From positions 1-8,218 of the forward strand of contig DIKH01000096.1 in the NCBI GenBank assembly GCA_002424495.1: a stretch of 8,218 nucleotides of DNA. Direction: 5' to 3'. This DNA is from Desulfobacteraceae bacterium UBA5623 (GTDB taxonomy: Bacteria > Desulfobacterota > DSM-4660 > Desulfatiglandales > Desulfatiglandaceae). The notes under the pieces were generated by a model that saw nothing but the letters and a program-made list of their open reading frames with translations, was not told the origin of the DNA and did not search any database. The position numbers and the translations under genes are program-made. Of this stretch, positions 1 through 6,132 are shown piece by piece (within the stretch, counting starts at the first letter, position 1; the number at the start of each line of letters is the position of its first letter).

Positions 1-137
1 ATGCTGCCGTTGCATGAAATGACTTAAAGATATGCGCAATTCACAACAGACACCCACCCCTGCCCGCTCGCACCCGGAGTTTTGAGAAGTTACATTTTTC
101 TTGTACATATGGCTGACTTTGTTTTAAAACACTCCAA
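1..137. other. Left-edge sequence, no supported gene
   Basis: No convincing coding region is seen. All three plus-strand frames meet a stop within the first 27 bases (TGA at 13-15 and 20-22, TAA at 25-27), so at most the last few codons of an upstream gene could lie here, and which frame would be real cannot be told. A TTGAGA at 82-87 resembles a -35 box, but the matching -10 (around 104-109) is poor. The start of the next gene at 138 has no clear Shine-Dalgarno sequence. The stretch probably contains the 5' signals of the hotdog gene. Confidence 0.4.
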
Positions 138-494
138 ATGATGTGGCACTCAATTATAAATATGAGGCGATCCGCTTCCGGTGAAATATCGGCAAATGTG
201 AAAACAGGTCCGGATTCACCTTGGTTTTCAGGGCATTTTCCGGGAGATCCGATCCTTCCCGGGATCGCTCAATTGGCAATAGTCTTTGAGGCGATTGAAA
301 AATCGGTCAACCGGAAACTGACTGTATCCGGAGTAAGCAGGGTAAAATTTAAACAGATTATCAGACCCGACGACCATCTGAAACTTGTTGTTACGCATAT
401 GGAAAAAGACGTCGGATCTTATTCTTTCCGATTAATGGCAGGAGAAGAACTGGCCTGCAAGGGAATTATGACGGTAGATACTATCAAGCAATAA
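138..494 (+). CDS. FabZ/ApeI-like hotdog-fold acyl-ACP dehydratase homologue, catalytic acid missing
   Basis: A 118-residue single-hotdog protein, somewhat shorter than typical FabZ (about 140-150). The family signature GHFPG-D-PILPG lies at residues 32-42, preceded by the usual 'SPWF' lead-in, and His33 matches the FabZ catalytic histidine. In FabZ the catalytic Glu sits 14 residues after that histidine (His49/Glu63 in Pseudomonas, His54/Glu68 in E. coli). Here that position, residue 47, is Ala; the nearest acid is Glu51. Family role: dehydration of 3-hydroxyacyl-ACP to trans-2-enoyl-ACP in the cytoplasm. Whether this copy still dehydrates is uncertain. It could instead be a partner subunit or a binding protein. 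Two adjacent ATGs (138, 141) can start it and neither has a good ribosome binding site. I kept 138 because the first hotdog strand begins soon after. A 138-nt spacer separates it from the ACP gene, so it may be a separate transcript. Confidence 0.85.
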   Translation: MMWHSIINMRRSASGEISANVKTGPDSPWFSGHFPGDPILPGIAQLAIVFEAIEKSVNRKLTVSGVSRVKFKQIIRPDDHLKLVVTHMEKDVGSYSFRLMAGEELACKGIMTVDTIKQ

Positions 495-511
495 GAAGGC
501 GTACAATATTC

Positions 512-540
512 CTGACCGAATAAGTTAACGTATTAATAAT
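512..540 (+). promoter_or_regulatory. Possible sigma70-like promoter upstream of the ACP gene
   Basis: CTGACC (512-517, 4 of 6 to TTGACA) and AATAAT (535-540, 5 of 6 to TATAAT) are separated by exactly 17 nt. This lies in the AT-rich gap after the hotdog gene. It would place a transcription start near 547 and leave a leader of about 85 nt containing the hairpin at 586-612. This is a consensus match made by eye only, and AT-rich sequence gives such matches by chance. Confidence 0.35.
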
Positions 541-554
541 ATGTTCTTTTTTAA

Positions 555-582
555 TTCAACATTCACAATTAAAACTTCAAGA
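555..582 (+). repeat. Degenerate heptamer tract (TTC-periodic), four units
   Basis: Four consecutive 7-nt units read TTCAACA (555-561), TTCACAA (562-568), TTAAAAC (569-575) and TTCAAGA (576-582). They keep a strict 7-nt period with TT at every unit start and TTC in three of four. The same kind of unit in the same orientation recurs at 3082-3123 in the only other spacer longer than 100 nt between genes of the cluster. The units are degenerate and only four are present, so chance remains possible. Confidence 0.5.
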
Positions 583-585
583 TTG

Positions 586-612
586 TGTCTGAACGGTCTT
601 TTCGTTCAGGCA
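586..612 (+). promoter_or_regulatory. Leader hairpin before the ACP gene
   Basis: TGTCTGAACG (586-595) pairs with CGTTCAGGCA (603-612), giving a 10-bp stem with one T-G (U-G in RNA) wobble and a 7-nt loop. It ends 6 nt before the Shine-Dalgarno AGGAG (619-623) and 20 nt before the ACP ATG. No T-run follows, which argues against an intrinsic terminator. A role in mRNA stability, translation control or processing is possible. Function is inferred from position only. Confidence 0.5.
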
Positions 613-632
613 CCATATAGGAGAGGGTAAGG

Positions 633-899
633 ATGCCAGACGAAATAATCCTCCGTATTGCGCATATGATGATTGATGAGCTCAAACTTGAGGATGTGAC
701 AGCGGAGACTTTCGATCCTGATATTGATCTGATTGATGAGGTGGGAATAGACAGCATGGACCTTGCAACCATTGCCCTCATTATTCGCGATGAATACGGC
801 ATAAGGATAGATGAGGATGATTATCCCAAACTGACCACCATTCGCTTACTCGCCGGATATATTGAGGAAAAGCTTAAAACGGCACAGGAAAACAACTGA
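633..899 (+). CDS. Acyl carrier protein (ACP)
   Basis: An 88-residue acidic, helical protein of normal ACP length. The phosphopantetheine attachment motif G-I-D-S-M-D lies at residues 38-43, with Ser41 the expected modified serine (canonical DSL becomes DSM). The helix-III region 'TTIRLLAGYIEEKL' near the C-terminus is also typical of ACPs. It would carry the growing chain as a thioester in the cytoplasm for the KS, dehydratase, radical SAM and thioesterase proteins encoded nearby. The PPTase domain at the end of the cluster is the likely activating enzyme. The start is well supported: AGGAG at 619-623 lies 9 nt upstream of the ATG. It looks like a pathway-dedicated carrier rather than the housekeeping ACP, whose usual DSLD-centred core sequence is not matched. 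It is followed after 20 nt by the first radical SAM gene, probably in the same operon. Confidence 0.93.
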   Translation: MPDEIILRIAHMMIDELKLEDVTAETFDPDIDLIDEVGIDSMDLATIALIIRDEYGIRIDEDDYPKLTTIRLLAGYIEEKLKTAQENN

Positions 900-908
900 G
901 GCGGGATT

Positions 909-912
909 GGAG
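909..912 (+). promoter_or_regulatory. Ribosome binding site deciding the GTG start of radical SAM gene 1
   Basis: GGAG at 909-912 stands 7 nt before the GTG at 920. No in-frame ATG occurs until the one inside the cluster-binding region (Met44), which lies too late to make a working enzyme. This makes GTG 920 the best start. Confidence 0.6.
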
Positions 913-919
913 CAGGCCA

Positions 920-2005
920 GTGGGTGCAAGTGGTCAAAGTTGCGTCAAAAAACAAGAGAAGTTTTCTGAGATTATCGCAGATCCGACGGTGCGGGAAAGG
1001 TGGGAAAAGGTCCGGAAATATTTCTTCCTGCGGGAGTCCACCTATGACATGACCAACCGGTGCAATATCCGCTGTGAAGGCTGTTATTACTATGAAGGAG
1101 ACAAGCAGTTTGCCCCGGAAAACAAGAGCCCGGATGCATGGCGAAACCTGATGGATGAGGAGAAAAAAAGGGGCATCACCTATGTTGTCCTTGCAGGGGC
1201 CGAGCCTTCACTGGCGCCGGAGCTTTGTGAAATTTGCTTTCAAAAGATTCCCTTGGGCGCCATAGCAACCAACGGGCTGAAGTTTATCCCTGAAGCCATC
1301 AACTACAAGATACATATCTCGGTCTGGGGAAACGACGAAACCAGTTTTAAAACCCGAAGAGCCAAAGACATGCTCTTGAGGCAGATCGAAAATTACAGGG
1401 ATGACCCAAGGGCTGTCTATGTCTATACCTTTACCAGCGAAAACATCCGCCAGGCGCGAGAGATTGCTCAAATCCTTGCCGAAAACCAATGCAGACTTAC
1501 CTTTAATGTGTTCTCCGCTCCAGTCGGTTATAACGGCAGCCTGCGGCATACTGAGGCTTCGCTTAAAGAGACCGGAAATATCATGACAGAGCTGATGTCA
1601 ACGTATCCCGAGGCAGTACTTTATTCACATTATAATATTGTCGCCCATACACATAAACTGGGCCTGCACGAACTTTATTCATGTTCCTATCCACGCATGA
1701 ACCCTTCTGTTGATATCGGACTCGGCCGTTCTTTCAGGCAATACATGACCGATCTTACATGGGACAGAGCTGTTTCCTGCTGCATCCCTGACACTGACTG
1801 CGCCGATTGCAGGCATTATGCTGCTGGCAGCGCTGTTGTTACGGCCAGACTATTCCGGCACGCAACTGACCCTTACACCTTTAAATCGTGGCTCGATTAT
1901 GTTGATACATACCTTTCCGTATGGGTCATGGGCTATGAAAAAGGCAAAAACCTCTGCGACGGTCCGGTCCCCCCGCCCGGGATAAGCGATAATGAGCAGG
2001 GTTAG
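920..2005 (+). CDS. Radical SAM enzyme 1 (auxiliary-cluster type)
   Basis: A 361-residue protein starting at GTG. The radical SAM motif C-x3-C-x2-C is seen at Cys48, Cys52 and Cys55 within 'YDMTNRCNIRCEGC', which binds the [4Fe-4S] cluster that cleaves S-adenosylmethionine. The usual GGEP strand appears as 'LAGAEP' and is followed by 'ATNGL' and 'ISVWG' typical of the barrel. A second cysteine group near the C-terminus, C-C-x5-C-x2-C (Cys287, 288, 294, 297), suggests an auxiliary iron-sulfur cluster. No B12-binding or methyltransferase domain is apparent. The substrate is unknown; its place between the ACP and KS genes suggests radical chemistry on an acyl chain or a building block (inference). 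It is co-linear with the next gene product, including the CC...C..C tail, so the two look like diverged tandem paralogues. It ends 3 nt before the next gene. Confidence 0.88.
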   Translation: MGASGQSCVKKQEKFSEIIADPTVRERWEKVRKYFFLRESTYDMTNRCNIRCEGCYYYEGDKQFAPENKSPDAWRNLMDEEKKRGITYVVLAGAEPSLAPELCEICFQKIPLGAIATNGLKFIPEAINYKIHISVWGNDETSFKTRRAKDMLLRQIENYRDDPRAVYVYTFTSENIRQAREIAQILAENQCRLTFNVFSAPVGYNGSLRHTEASLKETGNIMTELMSTYPEAVLYSHYNIVAHTHKLGLHELYSCSYPRMNPSVDIGLGRSFRQYMTDLTWDRAVSCCIPDTDCADCRHYAAGSAVVTARLFRHATDPYTFKSWLDYVDTYLSVWVMGYEKGKNLCDGPVPPPGISDNEQG

Positions 2006-2008
2006 ACA

Positions 2009-3007
2009 ATGAAGACCGTCAGCTCATTGTTAAATGATGACTGGAATGAAAGGTACAGGCGGATATCAAGGCTCAATATCCGCAGTTCGATCTATGATGT
2101 GACGGACCACTGCAACCTGAGGTGCAAGGGGTGTTTCTTTTTTTCCTCAAACGAACACAAGGCAGCAAAAGAAGAGACTGATATCAAAAAGTGGAAGGCC
2201 TTTATTGAAAGGGAGATAGAACGGGGGGTCAATCTTGCGATACTGATCGGCGGAGAGCCGACCCTGTGCATGGACAGGGTGGAGGCCTTTTATAGAAGGC
2301 TTCCTACATTTTGTGCGACAAACGGACTGATCAAGGTGCCCAGAGAGCGACTCCCCCACATGATGGTCGGAATTTCCATTTGGGGTGATGAAAAGACTGA
2401 AAAGACCCTCAGGGGAAAAGATACATTCGCCTTATCGAGCAAAAACTATGAAGGAGACCCGCACGCCTATTACCTTTATACCATCACCCCCAAGCAGATC
2501 GGAAAAACCGAACCTGTAATAAAAAAGATCAGAGACGTAGGGCTGAAGGTCCACATGCAGCTTCTGTCCAATGATGAAAAAGTGGACGGGTTTTCCTGGA
2601 GGCCGGAGGAATTGAAGGACATCCGCATGGAAATGGATGACATGCTTGATAAGTACCAGGACACGGTCATCTCATCAAGATATTACCATGAGATAATAAC
2701 CACGGGAAAGATGCTGGGACGTTCCTTCGGGTGGGCCGAGTGCCCTTCCGTGACAGAGCCATTGGACAACAGGGAACCTCGTCCCAGGCGGTTGATCAAC
2801 TTTATCCGGTGGGCGTCGGATCTCAAGATCATGCATCGTTGCTGCACATCAGAGACCAGGGACTGCACCACCTGCAAGGACGGCGCTGCCCACATGAGCT
2901 GGGTCATGGTCAATAAGCGCATGCATATGAATTCCGCCCGGGACCTTCAGAACTGGATAGAGGTCTGTGAAATGTTTGCAAAGCTCTATCAATTCATTCC
3001 GTGGTAG
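2009..3007 (+). CDS. Radical SAM enzyme 2, paralogue of enzyme 1
   Basis: A 332-residue protein with C-x3-C-x2-C at Cys35, Cys39 and Cys42 in 'YDVTDHCNLRCKGC', then a canonical 'IGGEPTL', 'ATNGL' and 'ISIWG'. The C-terminal cysteine group is C-C-x6-C-x2-C (Cys278, 279, 286, 289), again suggesting an auxiliary cluster, with one residue more between the pairs than in enzyme 1. It lines up with enzyme 1 over nearly the full length, consistent with an old tandem duplication. Both copies keep all radical SAM cysteines, so both are probably active, possibly as a heterodimer or on successive steps. The start ATG at 2009 has AGGG (1998-2001) 7 nt upstream, overlapping the end of gene 1, which suggests translational coupling. 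A 125-nt repeat-filled spacer follows. Substrate unknown. Confidence 0.88.
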   Translation: MKTVSSLLNDDWNERYRRISRLNIRSSIYDVTDHCNLRCKGCFFFSSNEHKAAKEETDIKKWKAFIEREIERGVNLAILIGGEPTLCMDRVEAFYRRLPTFCATNGLIKVPRERLPHMMVGISIWGDEKTEKTLRGKDTFALSSKNYEGDPHAYYLYTITPKQIGKTEPVIKKIRDVGLKVHMQLLSNDEKVDGFSWRPEELKDIRMEMDDMLDKYQDTVISSRYYHEIITTGKMLGRSFGWAECPSVTEPLDNREPRPRRLINFIRWASDLKIMHRCCTSETRDCTTCKDGAAHMSWVMVNKRMHMNSARDLQNWIEVCEMFAKLYQFIPW

Positions 3008-3017
3008 GAAATAGGAG

Positions 3018-3105
3018 GAAGTGTGAGGTGTGAAGTTTGAAATGGGATGAAGAATATTTCTATTCAAATATGGATTTTGACTTCTTACTTCACTCTTCAC
3101 ACTTC
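3018..3105. repeat. Imperfect long inverted repeat between radical SAM 2 and KS1
   Basis: The 19-nt arm 3018-3036 is complementary to 3087-3105 at 18 of 19 positions counting one G-T wobble, with one T-T mismatch. The 50-nt interior contains a smaller inverted repeat, ATATTT (3054-3059) and AAATAT (3066-3071), around a 6-nt loop. Each arm is itself made of 7-nt units in opposite orientation: GTGTGAG, GTGTGAA, GTTTGAA at 3021-3041 on the left, and TTC-starting units on the right. In RNA this would be a long stem-loop within the operon. No protein is encoded here and no clear intrinsic terminator follows. Confidence 0.75.
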
Positions 3106-3123
3106 AAACTTCTTACTTCTTTT
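3082..3123 (+). repeat. TTC heptamer array, six units
   Basis: Six uninterrupted 7-nt units: TTCTTAC, TTCACTC, TTCACAC, TTCAAAC, TTCTTAC and TTCTTTT, each beginning with TTC and mostly ending in C. They form the right arm and flank of the inverted repeat and stop immediately before the ribosome binding site AAGGA (3125-3129) of KS1. The periodicity is direct sequence evidence; the function is unknown. Confidence 0.8.
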
Positions 3124-3132
3124 TAAGGACAC

Positions 3133-4380
3133 ATGGGTTCAAGAACATCCGTCATTATAGGTTACGATGCCATATCTCCATTGGGCATTACCATGGAGAC
3201 CCAGTGGGATCGTGCAACACGGGGGGAAAGCGGGATTGGAATGCTTACACGTTTTTCTGTTGGTCCGGATTTCCCTGTAGCTATTGCCGGACAGGTCGAA
3301 GACATTGACCACCTGCCTTATCCCTTCCTGAAGCCGCGAGAAAGGGCAAGCTGGAGTTCTCCTGTTTTTAGACACGCCATGGTTACGGTTAAACGCGCTT
3401 TGGAAATAAGCGGCCTTGAAATAGGCCCTGATATCGCACCCAGGGTGGCTGTGACATACAGCTCGGCCGTTGGTGGGCTGGATGCGATCCTTGATGCTGA
3501 CCGGCGGATGATAAGAGACGGCAGACTGCCCCATCCGTTTGCCAATCCCAATTCATGCATCAATATGGTGGGGGGAAAGATCTCGATGATGACCGGCGCC
3601 ACAGGCCCTATCACCTCCACTATCACGGCCTGTGCAACCGGGCTTACCTCCATGATCATAGGCTCCATGCTCCTGGAGCAGAACAGGGCGGATGTCGTCA
3701 TCTGCGGGGCAGTGGATTTCGCCCTGGTTGAGCCTATTGTTGCGGGTTTTGACACCATGAACGGATCATATCATCCCAAGGAAGGCGTGGAGGAAGGAAC
3801 TCCCAAAGAGGCAAGCAGGCCTTTTTCCATACACAGAAGGGGTTTTGTCCTCTCTGAAGGCGCAGGATGTGTAATTATTGCAGCAAGGGAAATCGCCGAA
3901 AAAAAAGGCCTCGAATACAACACTGAGATTGCCGGATGGGCCATGACCTCTGACGCGCACCATTTCGTGTCTCCCAATCTTGAGGCAGTAAAAAGGTGCA
4001 TTGCGGAAAGCATCGCCCACGCCGGAATCAGACCTGCCGACATTGATGCGGTCAATGCACACGCTGCATCCACAAAGGTGGGAGATAAGGTTGAATTTGA
4101 TGCGCTGAATGCGGTCTTTAACGGGCGAATACCTCCCGTCACTGCAAACAAGTCCCTGATCGGCCATGCAATGGGTGCCTCAAGCGCCATTGAATCAATA
4201 TTTGCAATCAAGGGGATGGAGGAAGATAAACTGCCCCCGACTATCAATTACCGGCCGGACCCTGATATGGAACTTGACTGCGTTTCAGAAGGGGAAAGGA
4301 TGCTTGATCAGGAATATGTATTAAAAAATGCGTTTGGTTTTGGCGGGTGTAATGCATGTGTAGTTTTCCGCAGGGTCTAG
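3133..4380 (+). CDS. Beta-ketoacyl-ACP synthase 1 (FabF-type KS, catalytically complete)
   Basis: A 415-residue thiolase-fold condensing enzyme, the normal length for FabF (about 413). The active-site Cys167 lies in 'TACATG', His310 in 'NAHAAST' (the usual G after His is A), Lys340 in 'ANKS' and His345 in 'IGHAMGASS'. This matches the FabF Cys-His-Lys-His set. The C-terminal glycine loop reads 'FGFGGCN', with Cys in place of the common Thr. The reaction is decarboxylative Claisen condensation of malonyl-ACP with an acyl primer, on the cluster's ACP by inference. The N-terminal 'SVIIGYDAISPLG' is a standard KS start, so ATG 3133 is secure, although AAGGA ends only 3 nt before it. It is followed after 4 nt by a second KS. 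Cys, rather than the Gln often seen in chain-length factors, indicates a true synthase. Confidence 0.93.
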   Translation: MGSRTSVIIGYDAISPLGITMETQWDRATRGESGIGMLTRFSVGPDFPVAIAGQVEDIDHLPYPFLKPRERASWSSPVFRHAMVTVKRALEISGLEIGPDIAPRVAVTYSSAVGGLDAILDADRRMIRDGRLPHPFANPNSCINMVGGKISMMTGATGPITSTITACATGLTSMIIGSMLLEQNRADVVICGAVDFALVEPIVAGFDTMNGSYHPKEGVEEGTPKEASRPFSIHRRGFVLSEGAGCVIIAAREIAEKKGLEYNTEIAGWAMTSDAHHFVSPNLEAVKRCIAESIAHAGIRPADIDAVNAHAASTKVGDKVEFDALNAVFNGRIPPVTANKSLIGHAMGASSAIESIFAIKGMEEDKLPPTINYRPDPDMELDCVSEGERMLDQEYVLKNAFGFGGCNACVVFRRV

Positions 4381-4384
4381 TATT

Positions 4385-5650
4385 ATGAAGGCACCGAAAA
4401 ACAGACGGGTATTTGTTGTTGATTACGGCGCTGCAACCCCGCTTGGAAACACCTTTGAAAAGACATGGAAACGCGCAGTCAGGGCTGAGGCAGGCCTTCG
4501 CAAGATTACCAGGTGCGAGGTAAAAACCAGAAGCAATGTCGTGGGGGAAATTCCGGACTGGGAGCCAGCCGGTCTTGACTTTGTCAACAAAAAGGAGGCA
4601 TACATCTGGGATGCGGATTATGTCTTTTTGACAATGGCAGTCTGCAAGGAGGCCCTTACCCGTTCGGGGCTAGTGATAGATAAGGACACAGGCCCCAGGA
4701 CGGCCTGTCTTATAGGTTCAGCGCTCAACGGCACTGATTCCTTTCGCATTGCCATGGATAATTACCTGCACAAGGGGCCGACCAAGGTCAGCCCATATCT
4801 TCTGCCGAACCTCTGCTCCAATCTTCCGGCAGGCAAGGCCGGTATGCTGCTGGGATTTACCGGACCGATATTTTCTCCACAGGGGGCATGCGCCTCAGGC
4901 AACTACGCCATTGGGACCGGAGCGAGGATGATACGGGACGGAGATTGCGATTTTGTTCTTGCAGGAGGTGTCGAGACATGCCTGGTGCCTGAGATTATCC
5001 AGGGTTTTGCCAATATGCTTGCCACCATAAAGATCGAGCCCAAGGATCGCGCCTACAAAGACCCGACCCAGGCATCCCGGCCATTTAGTGTTGACAGAAA
5101 AGGTATCGTTCTTTCCGAGGGAGGAGGCGCGCTGGTCCTTGCCGCAGAAGAGATGCTGCAAGTCTATGGCCTCACGCCCAAGGCCGAGGTAATGGGCGTC
5201 GGATGGACGTCGGATGCCTATCATTTCACACTGCCCAATCCTGACACCGTGATCCGGACCATGCGTGAGGCCATTGACGATGCGGACCTAGGGCCTGAGG
5301 ATATTGACTATGTCAATGCCCACGGGACCTCGACAATCAAAGGCGACAGGACCGAGATAGAGTGCCTGAGACAAGTCTTCGGCCCCAGGCTTGAAAAGAT
5401 CCCTGTATCATCAAACAAGTCCCAGATAGGGCACACCCTCGGGGCATCCTCCGCAATCGAGGCGGCCTTGAGTATCGAGGCCATGAAAAACGGGGTGATC
5501 CTCCCCACGGTCAATCATATACAGGACCCGGAATTTTCCGATGTTGACGTCGTTCCCAATGAAGCCCGCAAACAGGGATACGAAATCTTCCTTTCCAATT
5601 CCTTCGGATTTGGGGGAACCAACTGCTGTATTGTGTTCAGAGGTGTTTAA
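4385..5650 (+). CDS. Beta-ketoacyl-ACP synthase 2 (FabF-type KS, catalytically complete)
   Basis: A 421-residue KS with Cys169 in 'GACASG', His313 in 'NAHGTST', Lys345 in 'SNKS', His350 in 'IGHTLGASS' and a C-terminal 'FGFGGTN'. All catalytic residues of the elongating KS family are present. It is homologous to KS1 along its length but clearly diverged, including around the nucleophile ('QGACASG' against 'TACATG'), so the two probably differ in substrate or act as a heterodimer. A partnership like KS/chain-length-factor pairs is possible, but neither copy has lost its cysteine. The start ATG has AGGG (4372-4375) 9 nt upstream and lies 4 nt after the KS1 stop, so the genes are probably coupled. 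The thioesterase gene follows after 2 nt. Confidence 0.93.
   Translation: MKAPKNRRVFVVDYGAATPLGNTFEKTWKRAVRAEAGLRKITRCEVKTRSNVVGEIPDWEPAGLDFVNKKEAYIWDADYVFLTMAVCKEALTRSGLVIDKDTGPRTACLIGSALNGTDSFRIAMDNYLHKGPTKVSPYLLPNLCSNLPAGKAGMLLGFTGPIFSPQGACASGNYAIGTGARMIRDGDCDFVLAGGVETCLVPEIIQGFANMLATIKIEPKDRAYKDPTQASRPFSVDRKGIVLSEGGGALVLAAEEMLQVYGLTPKAEVMGVGWTSDAYHFTLPNPDTVIRTMREAIDDADLGPEDIDYVNAHGTSTIKGDRTEIECLRQVFGPRLEKIPVSSNKSQIGHTLGASSAIEAALSIEAMKNGVILPTVNHIQDPEFSDVDVVPNEARKQGYEIFLSNSFGFGGTNCCIVFRGV
5639..5645 (+). promoter_or_regulatory. Ribosome binding site deciding the TTG start of the thioesterase
   Basis: AGAGGTG at 5639-5645, close to the consensus AGGAGGTG, lies inside the last codons of KS2 and 7 nt before TTG 5653. 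No ATG in this frame occurs before the catalytic region, so the rare TTG start is preferred. Confidence 0.6.
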
Positions 5651-5652
5651 CT

Positions 5653-6132
5653 TTGAGGCCGAAACCCTTTATCCCGGAGATATTAAACGGAAACGGTCCG
5701 TATGTCAGGGACAAGACCAGCAAAGAGGTCTGGCATCGCTGCCAATACCGGACACCATATGCGGATACAGACCGTTCGAGATTAGTCTATCACGCAAATT
5801 ATCTGCGCTACTATGACTTTGGCAGGACATCTCTTATGCGTGATGCCGCCTACCCTTATCTTGAGATAGAGGAAAGCGGCTATCTCTATCCGATCATCGA
5901 GGTAGGCGTCAAATACTACAGCCCCCTCCATTATGACGATCTGATGTGGATATATACACGCCCCAGTCAGCTCGAACGGGTGAGACTCACGTTTGACTAC
6001 ATAGTCCTGGACGAAGAAAACCGGAAAATAATATGCAAGGGTTTTACCAGACACTGTGCAATAAATGCTGCGGGATTACCTGTAGCAATTGATAAAAAAA
6101 CCACTCATCTATGGAAGGTCTTCCCCAAATAA
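5653..6132 (+). CDS. YbgC/FadM-family (4HBT hotdog) acyl thioesterase
   Basis: A 159-residue protein initiated at TTG. The 4HBT signature 'YADTDRSRLVYHANYLRYY' lies near residues 36-54. Asp40 matches the catalytic Asp17 of Pseudomonas 4-hydroxybenzoyl-CoA thioesterase, and the 'VYHANYL' stretch is typical of YbgC. About 30 residues precede the hotdog domain, a modest N-terminal extension compared with the usual 130-150 residues. Family reaction: hydrolysis of acyl-CoA or acyl-ACP thioesters in the cytoplasm. Here it may release the finished chain or edit stalled intermediates on the ACP (inference). Similar small thioesterase-like proteins occur in aryl polyene clusters. The gene begins 2 nt after KS2, and its last 22 nt overlap the start proposed for the next gene. 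An alternative is that it acts as a non-hydrolytic hotdog partner, but the catalytic Asp is intact. Confidence 0.88.
   Translation: MRPKPFIPEILNGNGPYVRDKTSKEVWHRCQYRTPYADTDRSRLVYHANYLRYYDFGRTSLMRDAAYPYLEIEESGYLYPIIEVGVKYYSPLHYDDLMWIYTRPSQLERVRLTFDYIVLDEENRKIICKGFTRHCAINAAGLPVAIDKKTTHLWKVFPK

Noticed and set aside
1..27. Short ATG...TAA frame at the very left edge as a gene or gene end
   Set aside because: Only eight codons are visible and nothing distinguishes it from chance; all three frames close quickly here.
82..109. TTGAGA with a weak -10 as promoter of the hotdog gene
   Set aside because: The -35 is fair, but the -10 candidate matches only about half the consensus, so it is noted under the left-edge entry and not called.
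586..612. Hairpin read as an intrinsic terminator of the hotdog gene
   Set aside because: No run of T follows the stem, and it lies close to the ACP ribosome site, which fits a leader element better.
1208..1549. Minus-strand open frame of 113 residues opposite radical SAM 1
   Set aside because: Antisense to a supported gene, with no motif; best explained as a coding-strand shadow.
2849..3100. Minus-strand open frame of 83 residues across the end of radical SAM 2 and the repeat spacer
   Set aside because: Its N-terminal part is only the translation of the heptamer repeat ('KSEVRSQ'-like) and the rest is antisense to a well-supported gene.
3318..4247. Long minus-strand open frames (131-158 residues) opposite KS1
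   Set aside because: They lie antisense to a KS with all motifs intact, overlap each other in different frames and show no recognisable motif.
4385..5650. KS2 as a chain-length factor
   Set aside because: The nucleophile Cys169 and the His/Lys/His residues are all present, so nothing shows loss of synthase activity.
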